From CAVRJC01 sp964505725 (lineage in GTDB: Bacteria > Actinomycetota > Acidimicrobiia > IMCC26256 > DASPTH01), in NCBI GenBank assembly GCA_964505725.1, contig CAZDJK010000014.1:1-47009 (forward strand): 47,009 nt of DNA, read 5' to 3'. Positions 33,953 through 41,892 of the stretch are shown piece after piece. Under the pieces are notes generated by a model. That model made no database searches. It had not been told where the DNA came from and saw only the letters and a list, made by a program, of their open reading frames with translations. Each line of letters opens with the position of its first letter. The first letter of the stretch is position 1. The position numbers and the translations under genes were made by a program.

Positions 33953-35818
33953 CTACGAGGAGAGCGCGGCAACCACGTCGGCGGCGTAGGCCTGCGCCCC
34001 TTCGGGCCGCAGGTGGATCTGGTCGTCGTAGAAGTACTCGGGGTGGGCGTCGCCGATGTCGTGCCATGGCAGCAGCACCGCGTTCTTGTAGTGCTGCACC
34101 CCGGCCGCGAAGGTGTCGTTCACCTCCTGCTCCCAGGGCCGCGGCACCTTGGCGTTGACGATCACGACCCGTTTGGCCCCCGAGAGGACGCCCATCATCT
34201 CGTCGAACGCGGACGGGTCGATGGTGCCGTTGGTGCCGAGCTGCACGACCACCTCGTCGCCGAGCTGCCCGCTGTCGCGCAGGGCGCGCAGCACGTCGAC
34301 TCCCTCCGAGAACTGGCGGCTCTCCCTGGCGTCGAGCCAGAGGTTGGCGCCGATCGCCGACGCCAGGGCGTCCTTGGCCCCGAGCATCACCGAGTCGCCG
34401 ACCATGGTGACCCGCCCCGCGACGAGGGGCGGCGGCGCGGGCGCCGCCGGCGCGGTCGTGACCGGCGTCAGGCCCGCCGGCGGCGCGGTGGTGGTCGTGG
34501 TGGTGGTCGAGGGGGCGATCAGCACCGCCGCCTCCGCGGGTGCCCCCGCCGGTCGTCCGGGCGCCGGGGCCTCGGCGAGCCCGGTGGCGATGATCACCAC
34601 CGCGAGGGTGGCAGCCGCCCCGGTGAGCGCGAACCCGGTGGCGAGCCGCCGGCGGGACTCGCCCCGCGCCCGGCGGAGCGCGTTGACGCGCCGCCCGATG
34701 GCGCCGCTCCGGATCGGCTCCTCGACGTACCGGAACGAGAGCTCGGCCAGCACGAACGTGATCCCGAGGCGCAGCGACAGCAGCGGATAGCCGGTGAGCG
34801 GGATGTCGGAGTGCGGCCGGGTGATCATGTACACGGGCCAGTGCCACAGGTAGATCGCGTACGACCGGACACCGATCCACGTGATCACCTCGAGCCCGAG
34901 CACGCGGGGCACCAGTCGGGCCGCGGGGTGGACCACGGCCGCGATCGTCACCGCACTGACCAACGCGACGAGGAGGAAGCCGCTGCGATAGAGCGACGGC
35001 TGGAACTCGCCCGTGTTCAGGAAGAACCAGCACAACGTGGCGATGCCGGCGAACCCGAGGAGGTCGAGCACGAACGGCGCGCCCCGACCGGTCTTCTTCG
35101 ACAGCTGCCACGGCGCCCAGAGGAACGCGAGCGCGGCACCGATCAGCAGCTCTCCGACGCGCGTGTCGGTGCCGTAGTACACGCGTGACGGGTCCGTGTA
35201 GGGCACGTACAGCGCCCACATCAACACGGTCGAGGCGAGGGCGCCCGCGATGATCGCGACCAGGATCTTCCCCCGCTTGCCGTTGCGGCCCCACAGGCTC
35301 AGGCCGACCCCGAGCAGCAAGGGGAACACCAGGTAGAACTGCTCCTCCACCGCGAGCGACCACAGGTTCTGGAGGAGCGGCGGCCGCCCGACGCTCTGGA
35401 AGTACGACTGGTGCTGGAAGATGAGGTACCAGTTCTCGACGTACCCGATGGCGGCGAGCACCTGCCCGCGCAGCGACGCGACGTCCTCGCGAAGGAACAA
35501 CAGGGCGTACAGCGACACCGCCGCGAGCATCGTGTAGAGCGCGGGCAGCAGCCGGCGGGCGCGCCGGAACCAGAACCGCCCGAGCTGCACCTTGCCGTGC
35601 TCCCGCCAGTCGGTCAGCAGGAGGCTCGTGATCAGGTAGCCGCTGATCACGAAGAAGACGTCGACCCCGAGGAAGCCGCCGGGGATCCAGTTCTGGTCGC
35701 CGTGGTACAGCAGCACGGCGACAACCGCGACCGCGCGCAACCCGTCGAGCGCCGGGATGTAGCCGAGACGCGGCACACGAGGGGGGGCGACTCGGTCCGG
35801 TCTCACCTCTCCGGACAT
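33953..35818 (-). CDS. Acyltransferase-3 / SGNH fusion (OafA-like O-acyltransferase)
   Basis: 621 residues. An acyltransferase-3 membrane domain with about ten helices (1-380) carries H39 in LDGLRAVAVVAVLLYH and the DVFFVISGYLIT signature. A Pro/Thr-rich linker (420-470) leads to an SGNH domain with S476 in MVGDSVM, a GTNG block and D599-x-x-H602. Such fusions put acetyl or similar groups on surface polysaccharide or peptidoglycan, with the SGNH part acting outside. The ATG at 35818 is used. It shares a short divergent region with the SDR gene. Confidence 0.92.
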   Translation of the reverse strand: MSGEVRPDRVAPPRVPRLGYIPALDGLRAVAVVAVLLYHGDQNWIPGGFLGVDVFFVISGYLITSLLLTDWREHGKVQLGRFWFRRARRLLPALYTMLAAVSLYALLFLREDVASLRGQVLAAIGYVENWYLIFQHQSYFQSVGRPPLLQNLWSLAVEEQFYLVFPLLLGVGLSLWGRNGKRGKILVAIIAGALASTVLMWALYVPYTDPSRVYYGTDTRVGELLIGAALAFLWAPWQLSKKTGRGAPFVLDLLGFAGIATLCWFFLNTGEFQPSLYRSGFLLVALVSAVTIAAVVHPAARLVPRVLGLEVITWIGVRSYAIYLWHWPVYMITRPHSDIPLTGYPLLSLRLGITFVLAELSFRYVEEPIRSGAIGRRVNALRRARGESRRRLATGFALTGAAATLAVVIIATGLAEAPAPGRPAGAPAEAAVLIAPSTTTTTTTAPPAGLTPVTTAPAAPAPPPLVAGRVTMVGDSVMLGAKDALASAIGANLWLDARESRQFSEGVDVLRALRDSGQLGDEVVVQLGTNGTIDPSAFDEMMGVLSGAKRVVIVNAKVPRPWEQEVNDTFAAGVQHYKNAVLLPWHDIGDAHPEYFYDDQIHLRPEGAQAYAADVVAALSS

Positions 35819-35913
35819 CGCACCATGCTCGCGCGTGGGCCGCGGCGCCGAGAGGCCGGAGCAGGCCCGCACGGCCGGGGATGGACCGGCGGACCCTGCG
35901 CGAGACTGCGCTC

Positions 35914-36687
35914 ATGGAGCTCTCGCTGGACGGCAAGGTCGCGCTCGTGACGGGCGCGTCGAAAGGAATCGGGAAGGCGATCGCAGCGGCGTATGCGGAG
36001 GCGGGCGCCGCGGTGATGTTGTCGGCCCGCAAGCAGGACCAGCTCGACGCCGCGGTCGAGGAGATCGCGGCGTCGGCACCGGGCGCGAGCGTGGCCGCGT
36101 TCGCAGCCAATGCCGGCGAGCCCGAGCAGGCCGACGCGTGCATCGACGCGACCATCGAGCGCTTCGGCGCGCTCGACGTCCTCGTGAACAATGCCGGCAC
36201 CAATCCCCACTTCGGACCGCTCATCGACATCGAGCTCGCGGCATGGGACAAGACGTTCCAGGTGAACCTGCGCGGCGCGTTCGCGTGGTGTCAGCTCGCG
36301 TGGCGCGCGTGGATGCGTGACCACGGCGGCGTCATCCTGAACATGTCGTCTGCGGGAGGACTGCGATACTCCCCCGGCCTCGGCGCCTACGACGTCACGA
36401 AGGCTGGGCTCATCCACCTCACGCAGGTGCTCGCGGCCGAGCTCGGGCCCGGCGTACGCGTGAACGCGCTCGCGCCCGCGGTCGTGAAGACCGACTTCGC
36501 GCGCGCGTTGTGGGAGAACCGCGAAGCGCAGGTGGCCGCGCGTACGCCGCTCGGTCGCATCGGCGAGCCGGACGACGTCGCGGGCGCGGCGCTGTTCCTC
36601 GTGAGCGACGCGTCGTCGTGGATCACCGGCGTCACGATGGTGCTCGACGGCGGCTCGCTCGCGGCCGGCGGCATCGGCGCGGAGTGA
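35914..36687 (+). CDS. Short-chain dehydrogenase/reductase
   Basis: 257 residues. It has the classical SDR pattern: cofactor motif TGASKGIG (13-20), NNAG (92-95), catalytic S146, Y159 and K163 (SPGLGAYDVTKAG) and a C-terminal VVLDGG-type end (MVLDGGSLAAGG). It oxidises or reduces a hydroxyl/ketone with NAD(P)(H). The substrate might be a 3-hydroxyacyl-CoA, given the neighbouring acyl-CoA dehydrogenase, but this is inference. ATG 35914 is preferred over an upstream in-frame ATG at 35881. It is seven bases before the alpha/beta hydrolase. Confidence 0.9.
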   Translation: MELSLDGKVALVTGASKGIGKAIAAAYAEAGAAVMLSARKQDQLDAAVEEIAASAPGASVAAFAANAGEPEQADACIDATIERFGALDVLVNNAGTNPHFGPLIDIELAAWDKTFQVNLRGAFAWCQLAWRAWMRDHGGVILNMSSAGGLRYSPGLGAYDVTKAGLIHLTQVLAAELGPGVRVNALAPAVVKTDFARALWENREAQVAARTPLGRIGEPDDVAGAALFLVSDASSWITGVTMVLDGGSLAAGGIGAE

Positions 36688-36694
36688 GGCGGCG

Positions 36695-37498
36695 ATGACG
36701 ACGTTTACGACCTTCGACGGGATCACGCTCTCCTACGAGGACGAGGGCGACGGGTTCCCGGTGGTGCTGCTCCACGGGTTCGCCGCCGACACCAACCTCA
36801 ACTACGTGCGCTCGGGCATCCTCGACCGGCTCCTCGACGAGGGCTACCGCGTCATCGCGCTCGACGCCCGGGGCCACGGGCTCTCGGAGAAGCCGCACGA
36901 GCCGGCCGCGTACGCGGGCGACGCCGCGGTGAAGGACGTGCAGGCCCTGCTCGACGAGGTCGGCGTCGAGCGCTGCGCGCTCGTCGGCTACTCGATGGGG
37001 GGCGGCACCGCGCTGCGGGTGGCCGCGATCGAACCGCGCGTGGCGGCGTGCGCGGTCGTGGGCGTCGGCGCAGCCGGGATCGGCGCCGGCGACGCCGACG
37101 GGGCCCGCGAGGGGCGTCCCGGCGCCGGCGACGGGGACGGTGCCGAGGAGGGCAGCTCCATGATCGAGGCGTTCACCACCGACGACCCCGGCTCGCTCTC
37201 GGGCCACGCCAAGCGGTTCCGGACCATGGCCGACGCCATCCGCGCCGACCGCGTGGCGCTGGCCGCGGTGCTCTCCGCCGGGGGCCCGAGCGCGCCGGTG
37301 GCTGTGGACCAAATCACCCAGCCGGTGCTCGTGCTCGCGGGAACCGAGGACGTCCTCGCCGGATCGGTGGAGCGGATCGCGGGCGCGATCCCCGGCGCGA
37401 CCGCCGCGACCGTCCCCGGTGACCACTTCAGCTCGCCGTCGCAGCCCGAGCTCCACGACGAGCTCGTCGCGTTCCTCGCTACGGTTCCACCTTCGTGA
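36695..37498 (+). CDS. Alpha/beta-fold hydrolase with an acidic insert
   Basis: 267 residues. The oxyanion region is VVLLHGF (22-29), the nucleophile elbow is GYSMGG (S100), the acid is in GTEDVLAG, and the terminal His is in PGDHFSSP. A Gly/Asp/Glu-rich insert (about 128-155) sits in the cap region, unusual for the family. It follows the SDR in one transcript. Its last 20 bases overlap the convergent NIPSNAP-like gene. Confidence 0.85.
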   Translation: MTTFTTFDGITLSYEDEGDGFPVVLLHGFAADTNLNYVRSGILDRLLDEGYRVIALDARGHGLSEKPHEPAAYAGDAAVKDVQALLDEVGVERCALVGYSMGGGTALRVAAIEPRVAACAVVGVGAAGIGAGDADGAREGRPGAGDGDGAEEGSSMIEAFTTDDPGSLSGHAKRFRTMADAIRADRVALAAVLSAGGPSAPVAVDQITQPVLVLAGTEDVLAGSVERIAGAIPGATAATVPGDHFSSPSQPELHDELVAFLATVPPS

Positions 37499-37769
37499 CC
37501 ATCGAGAGGTGCATCACCGCGATGTTGTCGGCCGGGTTGGGGTCGACGGTGGCCCGCTCGGGCGACGCGTAGTAATCGGCTTCCGCCGCCGCGAAGTCAC
37601 CGTCGTGCGTGATCGCCCACACGAATTCGTTGGCGTCGGCGTCGACGAGCGCGAACTCCACCCGGAACCCGTGCTGCGCCCGGATCGCCACCACGCCTCG
37701 CCACGCGACGAGGAACCGGTCCATCTCGCCCGGGTTGATCTCGTAGCGCCGGAGCTGCGTTCCCGCCAC
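37479..37769 (-). CDS. NIPSNAP-like (dimeric alpha/beta-barrel) protein
   Basis: 96 residues. It opens TQLRRYEINPGEMDRFLVAW, then shows GFRVEFALVDADANEFVWAI and PERATVDPNP, matching the NIPSNAP / ABM-like ferredoxin fold. Such small proteins act as monooxygenases, isomerases or binding proteins. The GTG at 37769 is eight bases after the acyl-CoA dehydrogenase stop, so it is probably co-transcribed. No strong ribosome-binding site is seen. The function is not known. Confidence 0.7.
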   Translation of the reverse strand: MAGTQLRRYEINPGEMDRFLVAWRGVVAIRAQHGFRVEFALVDADANEFVWAITHDGDFAAAEADYYASPERATVDPNPADNIAVMHLSMVTKVEP

Positions 37770-37777
37770 CGCGCGTC

Positions 37778-39067
37778 CTAGTTGCTCACGGCCGCCGCGT
37801 CGAGGTACTCGGCGAACTTCTCGACCGCGGCACGCCTGCGGGTAGGCACGTGCTCGGACGGTACCTCGACCGGCTTGTACGCCTTGAGGACCTGGCGCGC
37901 CACCGTCACGCGGTGCACCTCGTCGGGCCCGTCGTAGATGCGGGCAGCGCGGGCGGCCCGGTACATGTGCTCGAGCGGCAGGTCGCTCGAGAACCCGAGC
38001 GAGCCGTACACCTGGATCGCGCGGTCGATCACGTTGTAGAGCACCTGGGCACCCGAGTACTTGATCATCGCGATCTCGACCCGCGCGTTCGACGCGCCGA
38101 CCTGGTCCATCTTCCACGCCGCGTACAGCGTGAGCAGCCGTGCCTGCGTCATCTCGGTGAGGGAGTCGGCAACCCAGTTCTGGATCGTCTGCTTCTCGGC
38201 GAGGTACGAGCCGTGCGTGTAGCGCGAGACCGCGCGCTCGCAGAGCATGTCGAACGCCCGCCGCGACTGCCCGAGCCACCGCATGGCGTGGTGGATCCGG
38301 CCGGGACCGAGGCGCTTCTGCGCCAGCACGAAGCCGTCGCCTTCGTTGCCGACCAGGTTTTCGTAGGGGACGCGCACATCGCGGTAGATCACCTCCGAGT
38401 GGCTGCCGAACTTGCCGAAGCTCTCGACGGGGTCCTCCATCGTTGCGATGTCGCGCACGATCTCCACACCCGGCGTGTCCGTGGGCACGATGATCATCGA
38501 GATCCCCTGGCGGGGGTGCACGTCGGGATTGGTGACGAGCATCGCGATGAGGAAGTCCGCCACCGACGCGTTGGAGCTGAACCACTTGTGCCCGTTGATG
38601 ACCCACTCGTCGCCGTCGCGCTCCGCCCGGGAGCTGATCAGCGTCGGGTCGGCTCCCGCACCCGGTTCGGTCATCGAGAAGGAGCTGCGGAGCTTCCCTT
38701 CGAGGAGCGGGTAGAGCCACTGCTCCCGCTGCGCCTCGCTGGTGGAACCGATTGCGATCAGCTCCGCGTTCCCGGAGTCGGGTGCGTTGTTGCCGAACAC
38801 CGCGGGCGCGTAGGCGGTCGCGCCGAGGATCTCGTGCAGGAGCCCGAGCTTCACCTGGCCCCATCCCCCGCCGCCGAGCTCGGGGCCGAGGTGCGCCGCC
38901 CACATGCCCTGGCGCTTCACCTCCTCCTTCATCGGCGCGGTGATGCGATCGAGCGTCGCCTGGTCGACGTCGAGGAGCTCGAGCGGCGTGATCTCCTCAC
39001 GCACGAACCCACGCGCCCACTCCAGCCTGGCTTCGAACTCCGGCTCGGTCTCGAAGTCCCATGCCAT
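37778..39067 (-). CDS. Acyl-CoA dehydrogenase family protein (ACAD10/11-like)
   Basis: 429 residues. It has the ACAD pattern: ELGGGGWGQVKLGLLHEILG (N-terminal helical domain), FSMTEPGAGAD and VINGHKWFSSNAS (FAD-binding middle domain), and a C-terminal helical domain ending VYGSLGFSSDLPLEHMYRAARAARIYDGPDEVH (in part). It uses FAD to make an alpha,beta-double bond in acyl-CoA. The layout resembles the ACAD10/11 subgroup, which can act on unusual acyl chains. ATG 39067 is used. Confidence 0.9.
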   Translation of the reverse strand: MAWDFETEPEFEARLEWARGFVREEITPLELLDVDQATLDRITAPMKEEVKRQGMWAAHLGPELGGGGWGQVKLGLLHEILGATAYAPAVFGNNAPDSGNAELIAIGSTSEAQREQWLYPLLEGKLRSSFSMTEPGAGADPTLISSRAERDGDEWVINGHKWFSSNASVADFLIAMLVTNPDVHPRQGISMIIVPTDTPGVEIVRDIATMEDPVESFGKFGSHSEVIYRDVRVPYENLVGNEGDGFVLAQKRLGPGRIHHAMRWLGQSRRAFDMLCERAVSRYTHGSYLAEKQTIQNWVADSLTEMTQARLLTLYAAWKMDQVGASNARVEIAMIKYSGAQVLYNVIDRAIQVYGSLGFSSDLPLEHMYRAARAARIYDGPDEVHRVTVARQVLKAYKPVEVPSEHVPTRRRAAVEKFAEYLDAAAVSN

Positions 39068-39167
39068 CGGCGTGCTCCTTGACTCTGGTCGTCGGACTCT
39101 GGTCCCGGCGGTGTGAGCTGTGCTCGTTACGCTATCGGCCTCGCTGCGCCGGTTCCACGGCCGCGGA

Positions 39168-39632
39168 TCAGTCGCCGAGCACTGCGCCGATCCGCCACTT
39201 GCTCCGGCTCAGCTCCGCGTAGGAGTACGTGAGCCCACCTCGCGTGCTCACCTGGAACGTGTACACGCTCGCGTCGGGCACGTTCCGCAACACGAACCGG
39301 AACACGCACGCGAAGCGCAGCCCGAACCGGCTGACGTCGCCGCGGCCCGCGGTCCGGCCCGGGCCGAAGCTCGCCTGGCCGATCACTGCGCCCTGCGCGT
39401 CCCGCACGACGACGGGCGTCCCCTGTGCGATGTCGGCGTAACCACCCGACCCGCGGCACGGACTCGTCGCGTAGCCGCGGTGCTCCTGGAGGCTGAGGTA
39501 CCCGACGATGGTGTGGCCGGCAGCCGCTGCGGGCGACGAGACGAGGGCGACCGCACCGAGGGCGGGCAGCAGCGCCGCGGCCAGACGACGCGCGGGGCGC
39601 CCGATCCAGTGACGCCGTGCCGCCGTCGTCAT
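39168..39632 (-). CDS. Secreted actinobacterial protein of unknown function
   Basis: 154 residues. A signal peptide (AALLPALGAVALVSSPAAAAG) runs to about residue 40. The mature part shows GYATSPCRGSGGYADIAQG, VVVRDAQGAVIGQASFGPG, CVFRFVLRNVPDASVYTF and RGGLTYSYAEL, with two Cys that could pair. This beta-rich pattern recurs in actinobacterial exported proteins with no function known to me. ATG 39632 follows GGGAGGG. It stands alone, opposite to the VOC/thiolase operon. Confidence 0.65.
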   Translation of the reverse strand: MTTAARRHWIGRPARRLAAALLPALGAVALVSSPAAAAGHTIVGYLSLQEHRGYATSPCRGSGGYADIAQGTPVVVRDAQGAVIGQASFGPGRTAGRGDVSRFGLRFACVFRFVLRNVPDASVYTFQVSTRGGLTYSYAELSRSKWRIGAVLGD

Positions 39633-39693
39633 CCCGACCCTCCCGCGCGCGATCACGTCCTTGCGAGCGGGGGCACCGTCCTGACGTCCTGCC

Positions 39694-39749
39694 GACTTGC
39701 CGGTCTTGCCGGTGTCGGCCGTCTTGCCGGTGTCGGCCGCCTTGCCGAC
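39694..39749. repeat. Short tandem repeat (9/18-base unit)
   Basis: The unit GTCTTGCCGGTGTCGGCC occurs twice head to tail (39703-39720 and 39721-39738), with partial copies built on CTTGCC(G) on either side. It lies in the gap between the secreted-protein gene and the VOC gene, near both promoters. No longer array or spacer pattern is seen, so it is probably slippage-derived. Confidence 0.7.
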
Positions 39750-39818
39750 GACCGCGGACCGCGAAAGAGTACCCGCGGCAACCGAGACCGACCAAGCGCC
39801 GCCTCAGCGAGGAACGGG

Positions 39819-40253
39819 ATGGAGAACGACGTCGGGTTCACGCACGTCGCGCTCGTGGTGTCCGACATCGACACGTCGATCGCCTTCTACGAGAAGTTCG
39901 CGGGCATGAAGGTCGTGCACGACCGGCGCGACGACGACGCTCGCGTGGCCTGGGTCAGCGACCTCACCCGGCCGTTCGTGATCGTCCTCGCCCAGGGTTT
40001 CGCGCCCGAGGAGCCACTCGGGCCGTTCGGGCACCTCGGCGTCGGGTGCGCGACGCGCGACGAGATCGACCGCCGCTGCGACGAGGCGCGCCGCGACGGC
40101 TGCCTCGTCTCGGGGCCCACCGATTCCGGCTATCCGATCGGCTACTGGGCGTTCCTGCGCGATCCCGACGGCCACATGCTCGAGCTGTCGTACGGGCAGG
40201 ACGTGGCGCGGTCGGTGAGGCAGGCGACCGCACCCGCGGCCGAACGGCCGTGA
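39819..40253 (+). CDS. VOC (glyoxalase/dioxygenase) family protein (copy 2)
   Basis: 144 residues. It has two VOC halves: GFTHVALVVSDIDTSIAFYE (His near residue 9) and YWAFLRDPDGHMLELSYG (H/E in the metal site). It is similar in plan to the copy near 18 kb and again next to a thiolase-like gene. ATG 39819 follows GAGGAA. The stop overlaps the thiolase-like gene's start by four bases (GTGA). The family covers isomerases, dioxygenases and epimerases. Confidence 0.85.
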   Translation: MENDVGFTHVALVVSDIDTSIAFYEKFAGMKVVHDRRDDDARVAWVSDLTRPFVIVLAQGFAPEEPLGPFGHLGVGCATRDEIDRRCDEARRDGCLVSGPTDSGYPIGYWAFLRDPDGHMLELSYGQDVARSVRQATAPAAERP

Positions 40254-41461
40254 GCGAAGTGACGCTGCTCCGCGGCCGGACCGCCATCGCCGGCTACGGC
40301 CACACCGCGTTCGGGCGACGCGGGGAGCTCGGTCACATCCCCGTCCCGCGACTGCTCATGGACGCGGTCGTCAACGCGTGCGACGACGCCGGCATCTCGC
40401 CCACCGACATCGACGGCTGGACGTCGTACGGCAGCGAGAGCGTCGAGGGCGGCATGCTCGCCGCCGCGTTCGGGTGCCCGGAGCTGCGCTTCACCGGTCT
40501 CGCGTGGGGCGGGGGCGGGGGCGGCATGGGCGGCGCGTACCTGTACGCGGCGATGGCGGTCGCGAGCGGTCAGGCCGACTTCGTCGCGGTGACGCGGTCG
40601 ATCGTGCAGGTCGACGACGGCTCCGACGGCCACTACCGGCGCGGCCAGCGCTTCGCCAGCCGCGAGGCCGAACGGATGGACGCCGGTGGCATCCCCTCGT
40701 ACGGGCTGGCGTCGCCCGGGCTCACGTTCGCGCTGGCGGCCCGCCGTCACATGCACCGGTTCGGCACCACCATCGACCACTTCGGCGAGGTCGCGATCTC
40801 CACCCGGCTCATGGCGAGCCGCAATCCGCTGGCGCGCTTCCGGAACCCGATCACGATGGAGGACCATCACAACAGCCGGATGATCGCGGATCCGCTGCGT
40901 CTCCTCGACTACACCATGGAATCCGACGTCGCGAGCTGCGCGATCGTCACCACCGCGGAGCGTGCGCGCGACCTGCGTTCGCCGCTCGTGCGCATCGGTG
41001 GGGTGGCCATGGGCGCGCCGCGCCGCTTCGGCGGTGGCCTGTTCAGCGCGACGACGTTCCAGCAGATGGCCGACGACGACTGGGTGACCGCCGGTCAGGC
41101 GAGTGTCGCGGACGACCTCTACCGGCTCGCGGGGCTCGGCCCGGAGGACGTCGACGTGGCCGAGATCTACGACCACTTCACGCCCATGGTGCTCCAGGGG
41201 CTCGAGGCGTTCGGCTTCGTGCCCCTCGGGGAGTCGGGACCGTTCGTCGCCGACGGCAACATCCGCATGGGCGGCGCGATGCCCACCAACACCCACGGCG
41301 GGAACCTCTCCGAGTGCTACTCGCACGGCATGACCCACGTGTTCGAGGCGATGCGCCAGATCCGGGGAACTTCGTGCAACCAGGTCGACGGGGCCGAGGT
41401 CGCGCTCGTGGTCGCGGGATCCTCGCCCGCGCCGACGGGCGCGCTGTTGCTGACGCGATGA
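40250..41461 (+). CDS. Thiolase-like (lipid-transfer-protein type) protein, probable C-C lyase subunit (copy 2)
   Basis: 403 residues. The thiolase fold is seen in TAIAGYGHTAFGRRGEL, DDAGISPTDIDGW, DVAEIYDHFTPMVLQGLEAFG and TNTHGGNLSECYSHG. The nucleophile position falls in LAWGGGGGGMGG (about 84-95), all Gly and no Cys. As in copy 1, this points to a retro-aldolase or similar lyase. It retains EIYDHFT, whose Tyr is a plausible catalytic residue by analogy with Ltp2, while copy 1 has Ser there. The GTG start and ATGA stop overlap both neighbours. Confidence 0.82.
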   Translation: MSEVTLLRGRTAIAGYGHTAFGRRGELGHIPVPRLLMDAVVNACDDAGISPTDIDGWTSYGSESVEGGMLAAAFGCPELRFTGLAWGGGGGGMGGAYLYAAMAVASGQADFVAVTRSIVQVDDGSDGHYRRGQRFASREAERMDAGGIPSYGLASPGLTFALAARRHMHRFGTTIDHFGEVAISTRLMASRNPLARFRNPITMEDHHNSRMIADPLRLLDYTMESDVASCAIVTTAERARDLRSPLVRIGGVAMGAPRRFGGGLFSATTFQQMADDDWVTAGQASVADDLYRLAGLGPEDVDVAEIYDHFTPMVLQGLEAFGFVPLGESGPFVADGNIRMGGAMPTNTHGGNLSECYSHGMTHVFEAMRQIRGTSCNQVDGAEVALVVAGSSPAPTGALLLTR

Positions 41462-41892
41462 GCGACGACTTCGACCCCCGCCGGCTCCCGCCGCCCGGTT
41501 GGAGCCCCACCACCGAGGGGTTCTGGCGCGCCGCCGGTCGTGGTGCGCTCGCGGTCCAGGTGTGCCGGTCGTGCGGCGCCCACCGGTGGCCGCCGACCGA
41601 GGTGTGCTACCGCTGCCAGTCGATGGACTGGGACTGGGCCGACCTGCCCGGCACCGGGCGGGTGTTCACCTACACGTGGACCGACTCCCCCGTCAGCCCT
41701 CGGCTCGCGCACCTCGGCGTGTACAACGCGACCGTGGTCGAGCTCGACGGCACCGTCGGCGAGCCGGTTCGGATGCTGAGCCGCGTCGTCGACGCCGACA
41801 AGGACACCCTGCACGTCGACCTGCCGGTCGCGGCGCGCTTCGAGCCCGTCGGCAACGGGCTCGCGCTGGTGGCATGGGAGGTGCGCCAATGA
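41458..41892 (+). CDS. OB-fold zinc-ribbon acyl-CoA-binding protein (DUF35), partner of the thiolase-like protein (copy 2)
   Basis: 144 residues. It has an N-terminal helix region (PTTEGFWRAAGRGALAV), a zinc ribbon C-R-S-C at 36-39 with CYRCQ, and an OB fold (GRVFTYTWTDSPVS, NATVVELDG). This is the DUF35/ChsH2-type partner of a Cys-less thiolase. It overlaps the thiolase-like gene upstream and the SMP-30 gene downstream by four bases (ATGA each), so the VOC to SMP-30 genes form one coupled operon. Confidence 0.85.
   Translation: MSDDFDPRRLPPPGWSPTTEGFWRAAGRGALAVQVCRSCGAHRWPPTEVCYRCQSMDWDWADLPGTGRVFTYTWTDSPVSPRLAHLGVYNATVVELDGTVGEPVRMLSRVVDADKDTLHVDLPVAARFEPVGNGLALVAWEVRQ

Noticed and set aside
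39694..39749. Possible CRISPR-like repeats
   Set aside because: The copies are directly adjacent with no spacers and only about two units, so it is a short tandem repeat.
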